Shown here: one piece after another, positions 1 through 8,676 of the stretch
How positions within the stretch are numbered: position 1 is the stretch's first letter
Layout of the letters: every line of letters begins with the position of its first letter
NCBI RefSeq assembly: GCF_000702605.1
Contig: NZ_JNIR01000001.1
Span: 114,501 to 178,500 of the forward strand
Reading direction: 5' to 3'
Length of the DNA stretch: 64,000 nt
From: Exiguobacterium acetylicum DSM 20416
GTDB lineage: Bacteria > Bacillota > Bacilli > Exiguobacteriales > Exiguobacteriaceae
The notes under the pieces: generated by a model
What the model was told of the DNA's origin: nothing
Database searches by the model: none
What the model saw: the letters and a program-made list of their open reading frames with translations, nothing else
Translations under genes and position numbers: made by a program

Positions 1-132
1 TTTAATCCCTATTTAACGATGTCATTTCTTTGCTTACCGGTCATTCCGGAGTTAAAGCTGACCGACAGTGGATTATTCGACGTAAAACACTTTCAGCATA
101 TTTCAGTACAAGCAGACTGATGTCCGTCGCGA

Positions 133-166
133 GTCTGAGTCTCATTCCGGGACTCAGACCGTTTTT
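133..166 (+). terminator. Intrinsic terminator of an upstream plus-strand gene
   Basis: Arms GTCTGAGTC (133-141) and GACTCAGAC (151-159) are followed by a GTTTTT run. It probably ends a transcription unit lying left of the window. I see no credible gene in the first 383 bases apart from this hairpin and the promoter at 252-280. Confidence 0.6.
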
Positions 167-251
167 CTATCAATCGAGGTACGATAAAATCAAAAAAAAG
201 CCACTTTACAAAACGGCTAAAAATCCTTAATGAAACTTAATAGTTTGGATG

Positions 252-280
252 TTGAATCATTTTGGAAAGCTTGTTATAGT
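252..280 (+). promoter_or_regulatory. Sigma-A promoter for the 85-aa protein gene
   Basis: TTGAAT at 252-257, a 17-nt spacer, then TATAGT at 275-280. This leaves a 5' UTR of about 95 nt with a small hairpin (GTGAGA-AA-TCTCAC near 296-309) before the ribosome binding site AAAGGAG. Confidence 0.6.
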
Positions 281-383
281 AAGTTCTATATCGTTTGTGA
301 GAAATCTCACTTTCTATGAAACTTTTATCTAGAAGGGTCGTAGAAAACAGTAGGACAACAAGATTAGAAAGGAGATCATCATT

Positions 384-641
384 ATGGATAAGACCTATTT
401 TGAAGGACATGAAGCTTTGATTGCGGATGTCTATCGTTCATTCACGCGTCAGTTCCATGCCCTACCGACACATCGACGAACGAAACGTCAGTTGCGAAAT
501 CTTGCATTCTCCGTCATTCGTCAAGCTCGACCGACGTATGAGGAACGCACCGTTCTTTATGCTTACTTCGCTGAATTCTTCCGAGCAGTTGAGGAAGGAC
601 AGGATGAAGAGATTGCTTTTTACAAACAAATTGCACAGTAA
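384..641 (+). CDS. Hypothetical 85-aa protein
   Basis: I do not recognise this family. The start ATG is preceded by AGAAAGGAGATCATCATT, a strong ribosome binding site, a sigma-A promoter lies upstream, and a terminator follows directly, so it is a monocistronic real gene. The protein is soluble-looking, rich in Arg, Tyr, Phe and Glu, has no cysteine, signal peptide or membrane segment, and is probably all-helical. The middle is basic (THRRTKRQLRN) and the C-terminus acidic (EEGQDEEIAFYKQ). It is transcribed away from the oligopeptide-binding protein gene, with which it converges. A small regulatory or adaptor role is possible but nothing in the sequence proves it. Confidence 0.75.
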   Translation: MDKTYFEGHEALIADVYRSFTRQFHALPTHRRTKRQLRNLAFSVIRQARPTYEERTVLYAYFAEFFRAVEEGQDEEIAFYKQIAQ

Positions 642-685
642 AGACCCCCGATGGCTCCGTCAGAAGGGGTCTTTGTTGTTTTTTG
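641..685 (+). terminator. Terminator after the 85-aa protein gene
   Basis: AAGACCCC / GGGGTCTT stem followed by TTGTTGTTTTTT. Confidence 0.75.
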
Positions 686-706
686 AGAATCGCATTCGGA
701 AATAAA

Positions 707-741
707 AAAACAAGTAGGGAACGAGGTCCGCTACTTGTTCA
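707..741 (-). terminator. Terminator of the oppA-like gene
   Basis: On the minus strand AACAAGTAG ... CTACTTGTT is followed by a T-run, just downstream of the stop codon at 758. Confidence 0.75.
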
Positions 742-757
742 TCAATGTTTTAAAGGG

Positions 758-2392
758 TTATTTTACTTCCATCCATTTAAAGCTCATATCGGCACCGAAT
801 GGGTGACGGTACAATTTATCAATGTTTGTCCGTTGTAAGTAAGCTTCCCCTTTTTGGTAGATTGGTGCGATGGCGTAGTCTTCTGTCAACAGCATTTTTT
901 CAGCTTCTTGCATGTCCGACCAACGTTTCGCTTCATCTGCTTGTTGTTTTGCTCCCTTGATGAGATCATCGAACTTTTTGTTCGAGTATTCCATCCGGTT
1001 GAAGCTTCCATCCGTTAACCACATATCAAGGAACGTCATTGGATCCTGGTAGTCAGGTCCCCAACCAGCCGCAGAGATATCGTAATCTCCCTTCGATTCG
1101 AGTTCGAGGAAGTTTTTGAATGGTTGTTGTTTGATTTTGATCGTCAAACCAGGTAGGTGTTTCTCAAGATCTCCTTTTAAGTACTCAGAAACCTTCTTGA
1201 AGGCATCTTCATCTCGTGAGAGCATGCTGAGTTCGACTGTCTTCACACCAAGTTCCTTCAAGCCAGCATCCCAAGCTTTTTTCGCAGCGTCAGCATCGTA
1301 GCTTTGTAGATCAGGATACTTCGCGCGGAAGTCTTCTCCATCTGGTGTAAACGTGAAGTCTTTCGCGACGATGAAGTTTGCAGGTTTTGATCCATCATTT
1401 AGGATGACATCTGTAATCCCTTGTTTCTCAAAGCCAAGCGCGAGTGCTTTTCGAATGTTTTTATTCTTCAATGCTTTATTCTTTTGGTTAAAGCGAAGGA
1501 AGTTGATCCGAGCATCTGGACGCGTCTTGTAATCATCTGATTTTTCATACTGCGAAACGAATTCAGACGTAATTGGTGCAAAATCGACTTCTTTCGCTTC
1601 GAACAGGTTGACGCCAGTTGAGATTTCTTTGACGACCTTGACATCGATTTTATCCATCTTGACATTCGCTTTATCCCAGTAATCTGGATTTTTCTTGTAT
1701 GTCCAACCAGCATTTGCTTGCCACTTATCGAGGACGAAAGGTCCGTTGAAGACCATTGTATCAACACTTGTCGCGAACTTATCGCCTTTATCTTCGACGA
1801 ATGATTGTTTTAATGGTAAGTACGTCGGGAAACTCGTCAAACCAAGGAAGTAAGGTGCTGGAGCTTCAAGTTGGACTTCAAGTGTCTGATCGTCAACTTT
1901 CTTGACACCCAGTTCATCAAGTTCAGCGTCGCCAGCCATGATTTTGTTGGCGTTCTTTAAATCTTGTAGAATGTACGCGTATTCTGCTGCTGTCTTCGGA
2001 TCAAGTGCGCGTTTCCAAGCATAGATGAAATCATCTGCTGTGACGGCTGATCCATCTGACCACTTCGCATCTTTACGCAGTTTGAATGTATATGTTTTTT
2101 TATCTTCCGACACTTCGACGCTTTCCGCGATTCCAGGTGTTGGTTTGTTATCACCATCAAGACGATATAGCCCTTCGAAGACGTTGTTCGTGACGATGAT
2201 GGAAGTCGAGTCCGTCGTTTTCGTCGGATCTAGCTGAGGTACATCCGTCGTCGAAACGAGTGTGACTTCCTTTTTTTTGTTTTTCGAATCAGATCCGCTT
2301 GTGTTTTCGTCATTTCCTTGCCCGCATGCAGCGACAGCAAGAAGCGCGATGCTGGAAAGTCCAGCAAAAGCGATTTTCGATGGTTTATTCAT
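758..2392 (-). CDS. oppA: Oligopeptide ABC transporter substrate-binding lipoprotein (OppA-like)
   Basis: Extracellular solute-binding protein family 5, capturing peptides for an ABC importer. The 544-residue length is typical of OppA. The N-terminus is a lipoprotein signal ending in LAVAACGQ, giving lipidated Cys23. Family signatures include DPTKTTDSTS, FKLRKDAKWSDG and the late WGPDYQDPMTFLDMW region characteristic of OppA. The start is preceded by GGGGGG and 10 nt. No oppBCDF permease or ATPase genes lie next to it (an MgtC-like gene is upstream, a convergent small gene downstream), so it is a solitary binding protein that must borrow a permease encoded elsewhere. Two CodY-like boxes upstream suggest derepression when branched-chain amino acids and GTP fall. 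Peptide specificity cannot be told from sequence. Confidence 0.93.
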   Translation of the reverse strand: MNKPSKIAFAGLSSIALLAVAACGQGNDENTSGSDSKNKKKEVTLVSTTDVPQLDPTKTTDSTSIIVTNNVFEGLYRLDGDNKPTPGIAESVEVSEDKKTYTFKLRKDAKWSDGSAVTADDFIYAWKRALDPKTAAEYAYILQDLKNANKIMAGDAELDELGVKKVDDQTLEVQLEAPAPYFLGLTSFPTYLPLKQSFVEDKGDKFATSVDTMVFNGPFVLDKWQANAGWTYKKNPDYWDKANVKMDKIDVKVVKEISTGVNLFEAKEVDFAPITSEFVSQYEKSDDYKTRPDARINFLRFNQKNKALKNKNIRKALALGFEKQGITDVILNDGSKPANFIVAKDFTFTPDGEDFRAKYPDLQSYDADAAKKAWDAGLKELGVKTVELSMLSRDEDAFKKVSEYLKGDLEKHLPGLTIKIKQQPFKNFLELESKGDYDISAAGWGPDYQDPMTFLDMWLTDGSFNRMEYSNKKFDDLIKGAKQQADEAKRWSDMQEAEKMLLTEDYAIAPIYQKGEAYLQRTNIDKLYRHPFGADMSFKWMEVK

Positions 2393-2423
2393 GGAACGAT
2401 GACCCCCCGAGAGTTAGTGTTAA

Positions 2424-2438
2424 ATATTTCAGAAAAAT
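2424..2438 (-). promoter_or_regulatory. CodY-like box, proximal to oppA
   Basis: ATATTTCAGAAAAAT matches the CodY consensus AATTTTCWGAAAATT at 12 of 15 positions; it lies about 35 bp upstream of the oppA start. Confidence 0.5.
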
Positions 2439-2485
2439 GTGAACATATTGTTAATTTAAGTGAAAGTGATTAAAAATGCAACATA

Positions 2486-2500
2486 AATTTTCAGATAATT
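2486..2500 (-). promoter_or_regulatory. CodY-like box, distal to oppA
   Basis: AATTTTCAGATAATT matches AATTTTCWGAAAATT at 14 of 15 positions. It lies about 95 bp upstream of oppA, immediately after the mgtC-like stop codon. A possible promoter (TTGCAT, 17 nt, TAAATT) lies between the two boxes. Confidence 0.6.
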
Positions 2501-2501
2501 C

Positions 2502-3185
2502 TCACTGATCAAGGTCTATCTCCTCAATTCCAAGCGATTTTAAATAGTCATAAAGTAGGAATAAGGTCAGCTTATGCGGGGAATACATTCGTAACGTCAA
2601 TCGAACGGGATTACCACGTAATCGCATATTCGTAATACGTACACCTTTACGCTCTAGAGCAAGAACGATGTCTGTCGGATCAAGTCCGGAAGGAAGTAAG
2701 AGATGCGCAACGAGGACATTTGCTTCGAACCGACTATTGTTGATACGCCCCATCATCCGAGTTAAGCCTTCCAGTAAGAGGAAGAGAAAGAGAACGAGAA
2801 AAATCGACTCCCAGATGAAACCTGCACCGACAGCGATTCCAATCCCGCTTGCACTCCAAATAATAGCGGCAGTCGTTAATCCGCTGACGATATCATGCGG
2901 TCGACGTAAGATGACACCAGCGCCGATAAAACCAATTCCGGTAATGATTTGGGCGACGAGACGCATCGGATCCATCTGAACATTCGTCGCCATGTCATGG
3001 TAGAGTAAGACCGATTTGATGGAAACGATGGTTAACAGGCAACTGATCAGGGTAATTACGAGGCTAGTGCGTATACCAACCGGTTTATTTTTGATTTCAC
3101 GCTCGAATCCGATGAAAATTCCAAGTGTAGCGGCTAATAGGAGTTTTAGAAGGTCTTCGAGCTGAAATACATGAATCCAGTTCAT
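2502..3185 (-). CDS. MgtC/SapB family membrane protein
   Basis: Member of the MgtC/SapB/SrpB/YhiD family. The 227-residue protein has four hydrophobic segments in the first ~150 residues, with the signature GFEREIKNKPVGIRTS and the conserved TGIGFIGAGVILRR, then a soluble ACT-like C-terminal domain (LALERKGVRITNMRLRGN) as in full-length MgtC proteins. The ATG at 3185 is chosen because AAAGGA lies 10 nt upstream; a TTG at 3194 would sit on top of the ribosome binding site. MgtC proteins are linked to magnesium limitation and F-ATPase regulation in pathogens; the role in soil Bacillales is not established. It is divergent from the antiporter gene at 3299. Confidence 0.9.
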   Translation of the reverse strand: MNWIHVFQLEDLLKLLLAATLGIFIGFEREIKNKPVGIRTSLVITLISCLLTIVSIKSVLLYHDMATNVQMDPMRLVAQIITGIGFIGAGVILRRPHDIVSGLTTAAIIWSASGIGIAVGAGFIWESIFLVLFLFLLLEGLTRMMGRINNSRFEANVLVAHLLLPSGLDPTDIVLALERKGVRITNMRLRGNPVRLTLRMYSPHKLTLFLLYDYLKSLGIEEIDLDQ

Positions 3186-3202
3186 TCGTCTCAAATCCTT
3201 TC

Positions 3203-3230
3203 TTTACTTTAAAAGGTGATTTGTTATAAT
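3203..3230 (+). promoter_or_regulatory. Promoter for the ArcD-type antiporter gene
   Basis: TTTACT (3203-3208), 16-nt spacer, TGT-TATAAT (-10 at 3225-3230). It sits in the divergent gap with the mgtC-like gene. Confidence 0.5.
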
Positions 3231-3298
3231 GACTTTTGTGTCTTTCGAATGAATATACGTAAGATGTAATAGATATACGAAAAAGGAAGTGTCTCATC

Positions 3299-4693
3299 AT
3301 GAATCAACAAAAAATCGGGTTCTTTGCTCTCGCTGCAATGGTCATCGGTTCCATGGTCGGTGGAGGAGCTTTTAACCTTCCTGGTGCAATGGCTCAAAGT
3401 GCAAGTGCAGGACCTATCCTCATCGGCTGGAGTATTACGGGGATTGGGATGATCATGCTCGCGTTAGTATTCCAACATCTCGCCAATAGTAAACCAGAGC
3501 TCGAAGGCGGTATCTATGCCTATGCGCGTGAAGGGTTCGGACGTTTCGTCGGCTTTAACAGTGCTTGGGGATACTGGGTATCGGCGTGGATCGGAACAGT
3601 TGCGAATATCACGCTCGTGTTTAATGCGATTAGTTATTTCTTCCCGATTTTCGCAGCAGAAAATCGAATATTCCTTCTTTTGATGAGTATGGTCGTCATT
3701 TGGGGATTGTTCTGGCTCGTCTCGAGCGGAATTAAGGAAGCGACACTCGTCAATCTGATTACGACGATCGCAAAGCTCGTTCCGATCTTGATTTTCATTC
3801 TTCTAGTAGGAATCGCCTTTAATATCAAAACGTTTAATTTGGATATTTGGGGAGAGGGAACAGAACTCGGTTCGATCTTCGATCAAGTAAAAGGAACGAT
3901 GCTCGTCACACTTTGGGCGTTCGTTGGAATTGAAGGGGCGGTCGTTTTATCAAGTCGTGCTAAAAATCGAAGTGATGTCGGGAAAGCGACAGTGACGGGA
4001 CTTGTTGGCGTTCTAGTCATCTATATCTTAATTTCCGTTCTATCACTAGGAGTGCTCAGTCAAGAACAACTAGCTGGATTAAAAGAACCGACGATGGCAT
4101 ATGTATTAGAGGCAGCGATTGGACCAATCGGTGCGACGATCATCATGATCGGTTTGATTATCTCACTATCCGGTGCACTTCTCGGATGGACGATTCTCGC
4201 ATCGGAGATTTCGTATCTTGTGGCAAAAGACGGTGCATTTCCGAAAGCATTCGCAAAAACGAATCGGAAAGGTGCTCCAGTCGGCGCGCTGTTGATTACA
4301 CAAATCGCGACACAAGTTGTCGCAGGAATCGCGCTTTTCTCAGCGCAAACCTATCTTGTCCTGTCGAGTATCGCTGGGATTTGTGCGTTATTACCGTATT
4401 TGTTATCAGCATTGTATAGCATTCGGACATCGCGAGAAGAGCGCAATCAGAAAATGTTACTTTTCTCCATCATCGCATCAGCGTATTCGATTTGGCTCGT
4501 CTATGCGTCGGGTATCTGGTACATCGTCATCGCGGCATTAGTCTATGCTCCAGGGATTCTCGCATATGCTTTAGCAGAGCGAGAACAGCAACGGACGGGC
4601 ATGTCACGTTATGAGTGGATTGCCAGTATGGTTCTTGTTGTCTTAGCAGGAGTAGCCGTTTACGGAATGGTTGTAGGAGAAATTCAATTGTAA
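3299..4693 (+). CDS. arcD: Arginine/ornithine antiporter-type amino acid permease (ArcD-like)
   Basis: Member of the APC basic amino acid/polyamine antiporter family. The 464 residues form about 12-13 membrane helices. The first helix carries the substrate-backbone loop region GSMVGGGAFNLP, followed by the family-typical GGIYAYAREGFGRFVGF and later WAFVGIEGAVVLSSRAKNRSDVGKA as in arginine:ornithine exchangers. Ribosome binding site AAAAGGAAGTG precedes the ATG. It stands alone, but an ornithine aminotransferase gene (6965) lies nearby, fitting import and use of arginine or ornithine. Exact substrates (arginine/ornithine versus lysine or agmatine) are inferred from family resemblance only. Confidence 0.85.
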   Translation: MNQQKIGFFALAAMVIGSMVGGGAFNLPGAMAQSASAGPILIGWSITGIGMIMLALVFQHLANSKPELEGGIYAYAREGFGRFVGFNSAWGYWVSAWIGTVANITLVFNAISYFFPIFAAENRIFLLLMSMVVIWGLFWLVSSGIKEATLVNLITTIAKLVPILIFILLVGIAFNIKTFNLDIWGEGTELGSIFDQVKGTMLVTLWAFVGIEGAVVLSSRAKNRSDVGKATVTGLVGVLVIYILISVLSLGVLSQEQLAGLKEPTMAYVLEAAIGPIGATIIMIGLIISLSGALLGWTILASEISYLVAKDGAFPKAFAKTNRKGAPVGALLITQIATQVVAGIALFSAQTYLVLSSIAGICALLPYLLSALYSIRTSREERNQKMLLFSIIASAYSIWLVYASGIWYIVIAALVYAPGILAYALAEREQQRTGMSRYEWIASMVLVVLAGVAVYGMVVGEIQL

Positions 4694-4709
4694 GAAACGA
4701 TATGCAAAA

Positions 4710-4748
4710 GAAGTCACGGTGATTTTCATCCACCGTGACTTCTTTTTT
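4710..4748. terminator. Bidirectional terminator between arcD and the EAL-domain gene
   Basis: AGAAGTCACGGTG ... CACCGTGACTTCT with A-run on the left and T-run on the right; serves the convergent genes on both strands. Confidence 0.85.
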
Positions 4749-4750
4749 GA

Positions 4751-6778
4751 TTAAGGTGCTAAGAATCGTTTTTCGACATCCTGTACAGATAGAGGTTCAG
4801 AGAAAATGAACCCTTGCATATGCTGACACGATGTCGTTTTTAGATAATCTAACGCGTGTTCTGTCTCAACACCTTCAGCGACAAGATTCAACTCTAAGTT
4901 GTGACCAAGTTGAATGATGGAATCGAGCAAGGCGTGGTCATTTGTCGCCAGACCATCAATGAATACTTTATCGATTTTTAATTCGTCGATTGGAAAAGCA
5001 CTGAGATACTGCAAAGAAGAATAACCGGTACCGAAATCATCGATTGATAAACGGAAGCCGAGCGACTTGATGAGGTGCATGCGTTCGACCGTTCGTTGCG
5101 TCTGGAGAATCGCGATGTTTTCCGTCATCTCCAAAGTAATCGAAGATGGTGATATCAGTCGTTCTGTTACGATGTGTTGTAATGTACGAATGAAGGAGTC
5201 GCTTTGGAACTGATGCGGTGAGATATTGATTGCCATCGTCAGTTTAGGATCAATCGTCTGGTGCCATTTTGCGAGCTGTTCACATGCTTCGATGATGACC
5301 CAGTTGTTGATTGGTGTGATCAGTGAAGTTTCTTCAGCGAGTGGAATGAATTCATCTGGTGGAATACTCCCGAGTGCCGTGTGATTCCAGCGTAATAACG
5401 CTTCGAAGCCTTTAACGGCTTGTGTCTGAAGTTCAATGATTGGTTGATAAGCAAGATATAGGGATTGATCTTCGAGTGCCGTGAAGAGGGATCGTTCGAG
5501 TTGGATTTTACGTGTGAATTGTGTGTCCATCTCGTGTGTTAAGTACTGAATCGTTCCGGTACCAATTGATTTTCCTGCGTATAGAGCTGTTTCGGAGCGG
5601 CGATATAAATCCTCCAGTGTTTTGGCTTCCGATGGATAGACGGTGATCCCGAACGTACAAGAAACGATCAGTGAGTGACCATTGATGTAATAAGGGCGCT
5701 GCAGTGCTTGTTGTAATTTCCGAGCATATTGGAAAAGCAGATTGCTCGACGGTGCAGGTAACAAGACGCCGAATAGATCACTCGTCGGATGAAAAGCGAG
5801 TATACCTGTCGTATGTTGCAAAAGGCGCGTTGCCATTGCTTGAAGTAGTTGATCACCGACGTGTGTTCCAAACGAATCATTGATCACTTTGAAACGATCG
5901 ATATCGAACAAGATGAGGGCAATCGGATCATGCGACGCAGCAGAGCGGAATAATGCTTCACCTTCGCGTAAAAATCCACGTTTATTTAATAAATGCGTCA
6001 TCTCATGATGATGCACTAAAAAATCGAGTTCTTCTTCAAGTGCTGTTGTTTCCGTGATGTCGTTCCCGATGAACAGGTGCTGAAAACGAACGCCGTTCGC
6101 ATCATAGATTGGAATGAGCGTCGCTTGGAGATGTTTTCGTTCACCCGTTTGCGAAGTGAGGCTAAGGCGACCAGACCAGGCTTTTCGTTCACGAAGTTGT
6201 GCACGAATCTCCGAAACGACAGAACTGGATGGATCTAATATGAGTGACCAAGGCTGGTTGAGAAGCATCTCAGAGCAATATCCTGTCACATCGATGAGTT
6301 GATCATTCACGTACGTGATCGTTCCCCGTGCATCGAAGACGGCGACAGAAGCAATCTGATCGAATGCATGACGCAAATCCATCAATCCTTGGAAGAGTGG
6401 TTTCATTTTCGTTTGTTGCTCAGCTGAAGGGATACAGCAAGCAAAAGCGGCAATAACGGTTCCTGTATGATCAAGTAAAGGAGACAAAAGGAGAGTTGAT
6501 GTTACAGAAGTGCCCGTCTTATGCAACAAGGAGGCATTCGGTAATTGGACGGATTGACGGCGCTCCAAGAAGGCATGCCAAATCTGTTGACTGAATGCCA
6601 TGTCTTCCCGTTCAAGAAGTGGAACAGTCTGACCCACGACTTCCTGTTGTGTCCAGCCCCATTGCTGTTCGGCTAGATTATTCCAAGAGCGGATGGTCAA
6701 ATCAGTATTCAATATGAAAGCGGGTAAAGGGAATTCTTGAATGACGACTTCATAGGAATCAATGGTCGAACGGTCCAT
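4751..6778 (-). CDS. PAS-PAS-GGDEF-EAL protein, probable c-di-GMP phosphodiesterase
   Basis: A 675-residue cytoplasmic signalling protein without membrane segments. Two PAS folds (roughly residues 10-120 and 150-265, with WGWTQQEVVGQT and YVNDQLIDVTGYCSEML) precede a GGDEF fold and an EAL domain. The GGDEF signature is replaced by TSDLF (around residue 334), so cyclase activity is unlikely. The EAL domain looks catalytically complete: EALLRW near 458, NISPHQF, LEMTEN, DDFGTGYSSL, the K of ELKIDKVF, and AEGVETEHA. The start at 6778 is chosen over an upstream in-frame ATG at 6850 because AAAGGAG lies 10 nt before it. It is monocistronic and convergent with arcD. Likely role: c-di-GMP breakdown in response to a PAS-sensed redox or ligand signal. 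Confidence 0.9.
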   Translation of the reverse strand: MDRSTIDSYEVVIQEFPLPAFILNTDLTIRSWNNLAEQQWGWTQQEVVGQTVPLLEREDMAFSQQIWHAFLERRQSVQLPNASLLHKTGTSVTSTLLLSPLLDHTGTVIAAFACCIPSAEQQTKMKPLFQGLMDLRHAFDQIASVAVFDARGTITYVNDQLIDVTGYCSEMLLNQPWSLILDPSSSVVSEIRAQLRERKAWSGRLSLTSQTGERKHLQATLIPIYDANGVRFQHLFIGNDITETTALEEELDFLVHHHEMTHLLNKRGFLREGEALFRSAASHDPIALILFDIDRFKVINDSFGTHVGDQLLQAMATRLLQHTTGILAFHPTSDLFGVLLPAPSSNLLFQYARKLQQALQRPYYINGHSLIVSCTFGITVYPSEAKTLEDLYRRSETALYAGKSIGTGTIQYLTHEMDTQFTRKIQLERSLFTALEDQSLYLAYQPIIELQTQAVKGFEALLRWNHTALGSIPPDEFIPLAEETSLITPINNWVIIEACEQLAKWHQTIDPKLTMAINISPHQFQSDSFIRTLQHIVTERLISPSSITLEMTENIAILQTQRTVERMHLIKSLGFRLSIDDFGTGYSSLQYLSAFPIDELKIDKVFIDGLATNDHALLDSIIQLGHNLELNLVAEGVETEHALDYLKTTSCQHMQGFIFSEPLSVQDVEKRFLAP

Positions 6779-6915
6779 TACGTGCGCACGCTCCTTTATA
6801 ATGAAAAGAGATGACGGTTCACTTGTCTTGTCTTTTCCCGATATATTCAATTCTTACGCACTAGAATCCTTTCGCTTGGATACTTTTTAAGTGAAGATTC
6901 TATGAAAAAATCTGC

Positions 6916-6940
6916 TATAATAACATTGAAAGCGTTTTCT
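6916..6940 (+). promoter_or_regulatory. rocD -10 element with overlapping downstream cre site
   Basis: TGC-TATAAT (-10 at 6916-6921) is followed by TGAAAGCGTTTTCT (6927-6940), a near-consensus CcpA catabolite-responsive element over the expected transcription start. A site there would block initiation when glucose is plentiful. No good -35 is seen. Confidence 0.6.
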
Positions 6941-6964
6941 AAAGAGTTATGAGGGGGAATTTCG

Positions 6965-8167
6965 ATGAATCAAACAGAGAAAATCATTCAACAGACAGAA
7001 CAGTTCGGAGCACATAACTACCATCCACTCCCAATCGTCATCTCAGAGGCGGAGGGTGTCTTCGTTACGGATCCTGAAGGACGTCGGTATATGGATATGC
7101 TGAGTGCCTATTCAGCAGTCAACCAAGGACATCGTCATCCCAAAATCATTGACGCTCTCAAACGTCAGGCAGATAAGATTACTTTGACGTCACGCGCCTT
7201 CCATAATGATCAACTGGGCTTCTTTTATGAAAAAGTCGCACAATTGACGGGAAAAGATATGGTATTACCGATGAACACGGGTGCGGAAGCTGTCGAGACA
7301 GCAGTGAAAGCAGCACGACGTTGGGCATATGAAGTCAAACAAATCCCAGGTGACGCTGAAATCATCGTTTGTGAAGGAAACTTCCATGGTCGGACGATGA
7401 CAGCCGTCTCGATGTCGACGGAAGCAGAATACCAGCGGGGATTTGGACCGCTTCTTCCTGGAATCAAGACGATTCCTTACGGCGATCTTGAGGCATTAAA
7501 ACAGGCGATCACTGAAAATACAGCGGCATTCATCTTGGAACCGATTCAAGGCGAAGCAGGCATCTTAATTCCTTACGATGGTTTCTTAAAAGACGCGCAA
7601 GAAGTTTGTCGTGCGCAAAACGTGTTGCTCGTATCGGATGAGATTCAGTCTGGACTCGGTCGTTCCGGTAAATGGTTTGCTTCTGATTGGGACGAGGTAA
7701 CACCAGACATGTACATTCTTGGTAAAGCACTGGGTGGTGGTGTATTCCCAATCTCATGTGTGGCTGCGAATAAAGATGTCCTTTCCGTCTTCAATCCAGG
7801 CTCACACGGCTCGACGTTTGGTGGCAATCCACTCGCTTGTGCCGTCTCGATTGCTTCACTTGAAGTATTAGAAGACGAAAAGTTACCGGAACGTTCACTC
7901 GAACTCGGTACGTATTTCATGGAGAAGTTAAAACAAATCAACAACCCGATGATTAAAGAAGTACGTGGTCGTGGATTGTTCATTGGTGTTGAACTCACAG
8001 AAGCAGCACGACCATATTGCGAAGCGTTAAAAGAAAAAGGCTTGCTCTGTAAAGAAACGCATGAGACAGTCATTCGCTTTGCACCACCGCTCGTCATTAC
8101 AAAAGAAGAGTTGGATTGGGCGTTCGAACGGATTGAACAAGTGTTAGGTGTTTCCGTCGCCCAATAA
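6965..8167 (+). CDS. rocD: Ornithine aminotransferase (ornithine-oxo-acid transaminase)
   Basis: PLP-dependent class III aminotransferase converting ornithine and 2-oxoglutarate to glutamate semialdehyde and glutamate. The 400 residues match Bacillus RocD in length and order: NHYPLPIV-like start ([21 protein letters not shown]), [72 protein letters not shown] and PLP-binding Lys254 in [11 protein letters not shown] follows GAGGGGGAATTTCG. It is a single-gene unit with its own terminator and a cre site, consistent with catabolic use of ornithine or arginine for nitrogen under carbon limitation. No rocF or rocG lies alongside. Confidence 0.95.
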   Translation: MNQTEKIIQQTEQFGAHNYHPLPIVISEAEGVFVTDPEGRRYMDMLSAYSAVNQGHRHPKIIDALKRQADKITLTSRAFHNDQLGFFYEKVAQLTGKDMVLPMNTGAEAVETAVKAARRWAYEVKQIPGDAEIIVCEGNFHGRTMTAVSMSTEAEYQRGFGPLLPGIKTIPYGDLEALKQAITENTAAFILEPIQGEAGILIPYDGFLKDAQEVCRAQNVLLVSDEIQSGLGRSGKWFASDWDEVTPDMYILGKALGGGVFPISCVAANKDVLSVFNPGSHGSTFGGNPLACAVSIASLEVLEDEKLPERSLELGTYFMEKLKQINNPMIKEVRGRGLFIGVELTEAARPYCEALKEKGLLCKETHETVIRFAPPLVITKEELDWAFERIEQVLGVSVAQ

Positions 8168-8185
8168 AAAGAATAGCTTCAGATT

Positions 8186-8223
8186 AAACAACAGTGGACA
8201 GGACGTTCACTGTTGTTTTTGTT
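8186..8223 (+). terminator. rocD terminator
   Basis: AAACAACAGTG ... CACTGTTGTTT followed by a T-rich run. Confidence 0.8.
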
Positions 8224-8253
8224 TAGGAAAGTGTCGATTTTGATTAAAGAAAA

Positions 8254-8278
8254 GTTTGAAAATCAGTGACAAGGGAAC
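8254..8278 (+). promoter_or_regulatory. Sigma-B type promoter for the csbD-like gene
   Basis: GTTTGA (8254-8259), a 13-nt spacer, then GGGAAC (8273-8278), close to the sigma-B consensus GTTTAA-N12-14-GGGWAW. It lies 44 bp upstream of the CsbD start. Confidence 0.65.
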
Positions 8279-8321
8279 AGACAACTATCGCAAAAAAAAC
8301 TTTTAAATGGGGGTAATGGTT

Positions 8322-8519
8322 ATGTCAAACAACAGTGGTCTCAATAAAAAAGCAGATGGTCTCGTCGATAAAGTAGCAGGTAAAGCGAAAGAAGCGCTTG
8401 GGAAAGCAACAGGCGATAAATCAACAGAACGCGAAGGTAAAAAAGATCAAGTTAAAGGTGACGCGAAGAAAACGGTCGGAAACGTCCAACAAAATTTCGA
8501 AGATACGAATCGTCGCTAA
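8322..8519 (+). CDS. csbD: CsbD family general stress protein
   Basis: A 65-residue, highly charged, cysteine-free protein of the CsbD family, with the typical pattern KKADGLVDKVAGKAKEALGKATGDKSTEREGKKDQVKGDAKKTVG. B. subtilis CsbD is a sigma-B dependent stress protein of unknown biochemical function. Three ATGs compete; 8322 is chosen because GGGGGT lies 7 nt upstream, while an ATG at 8307 overlaps that site. The sigma-B-like promoter directly upstream and a terminator directly after make it a one-gene stress unit. Probably an intrinsically flexible amphipathic helical protein. Confidence 0.9.
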   Translation: MSNNSGLNKKADGLVDKVAGKAKEALGKATGDKSTEREGKKDQVKGDAKKTVGNVQQNFEDTNRR

Positions 8520-8540
8520 GACGGTTGCAACTTAATAGAA

Positions 8541-8575
8541 AAACCGGACTGGAGGGTAACTCTAGTCCGGTTTTT
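8541..8575 (+). terminator. csbD terminator
   Basis: AAACCGGACT ... AGTCCGGTTT followed by TT. Confidence 0.8.
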
Positions 8576-8676
8576 AGTGTCTGCTATAATAAATTTTTAT
8601 ATCACTAAAAAAAGATAATGAGTAATTTGTATAAAGGTCTAGTCATTTAGATGTTTATATGGAATAATAAAAAACG

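Noticed and set aside
30-230. 66-codon open frame at the left edge
   Set aside because: It has no ribosome binding site, its composition is unlike a protein, and a terminator hairpin (133-166) lies inside it.
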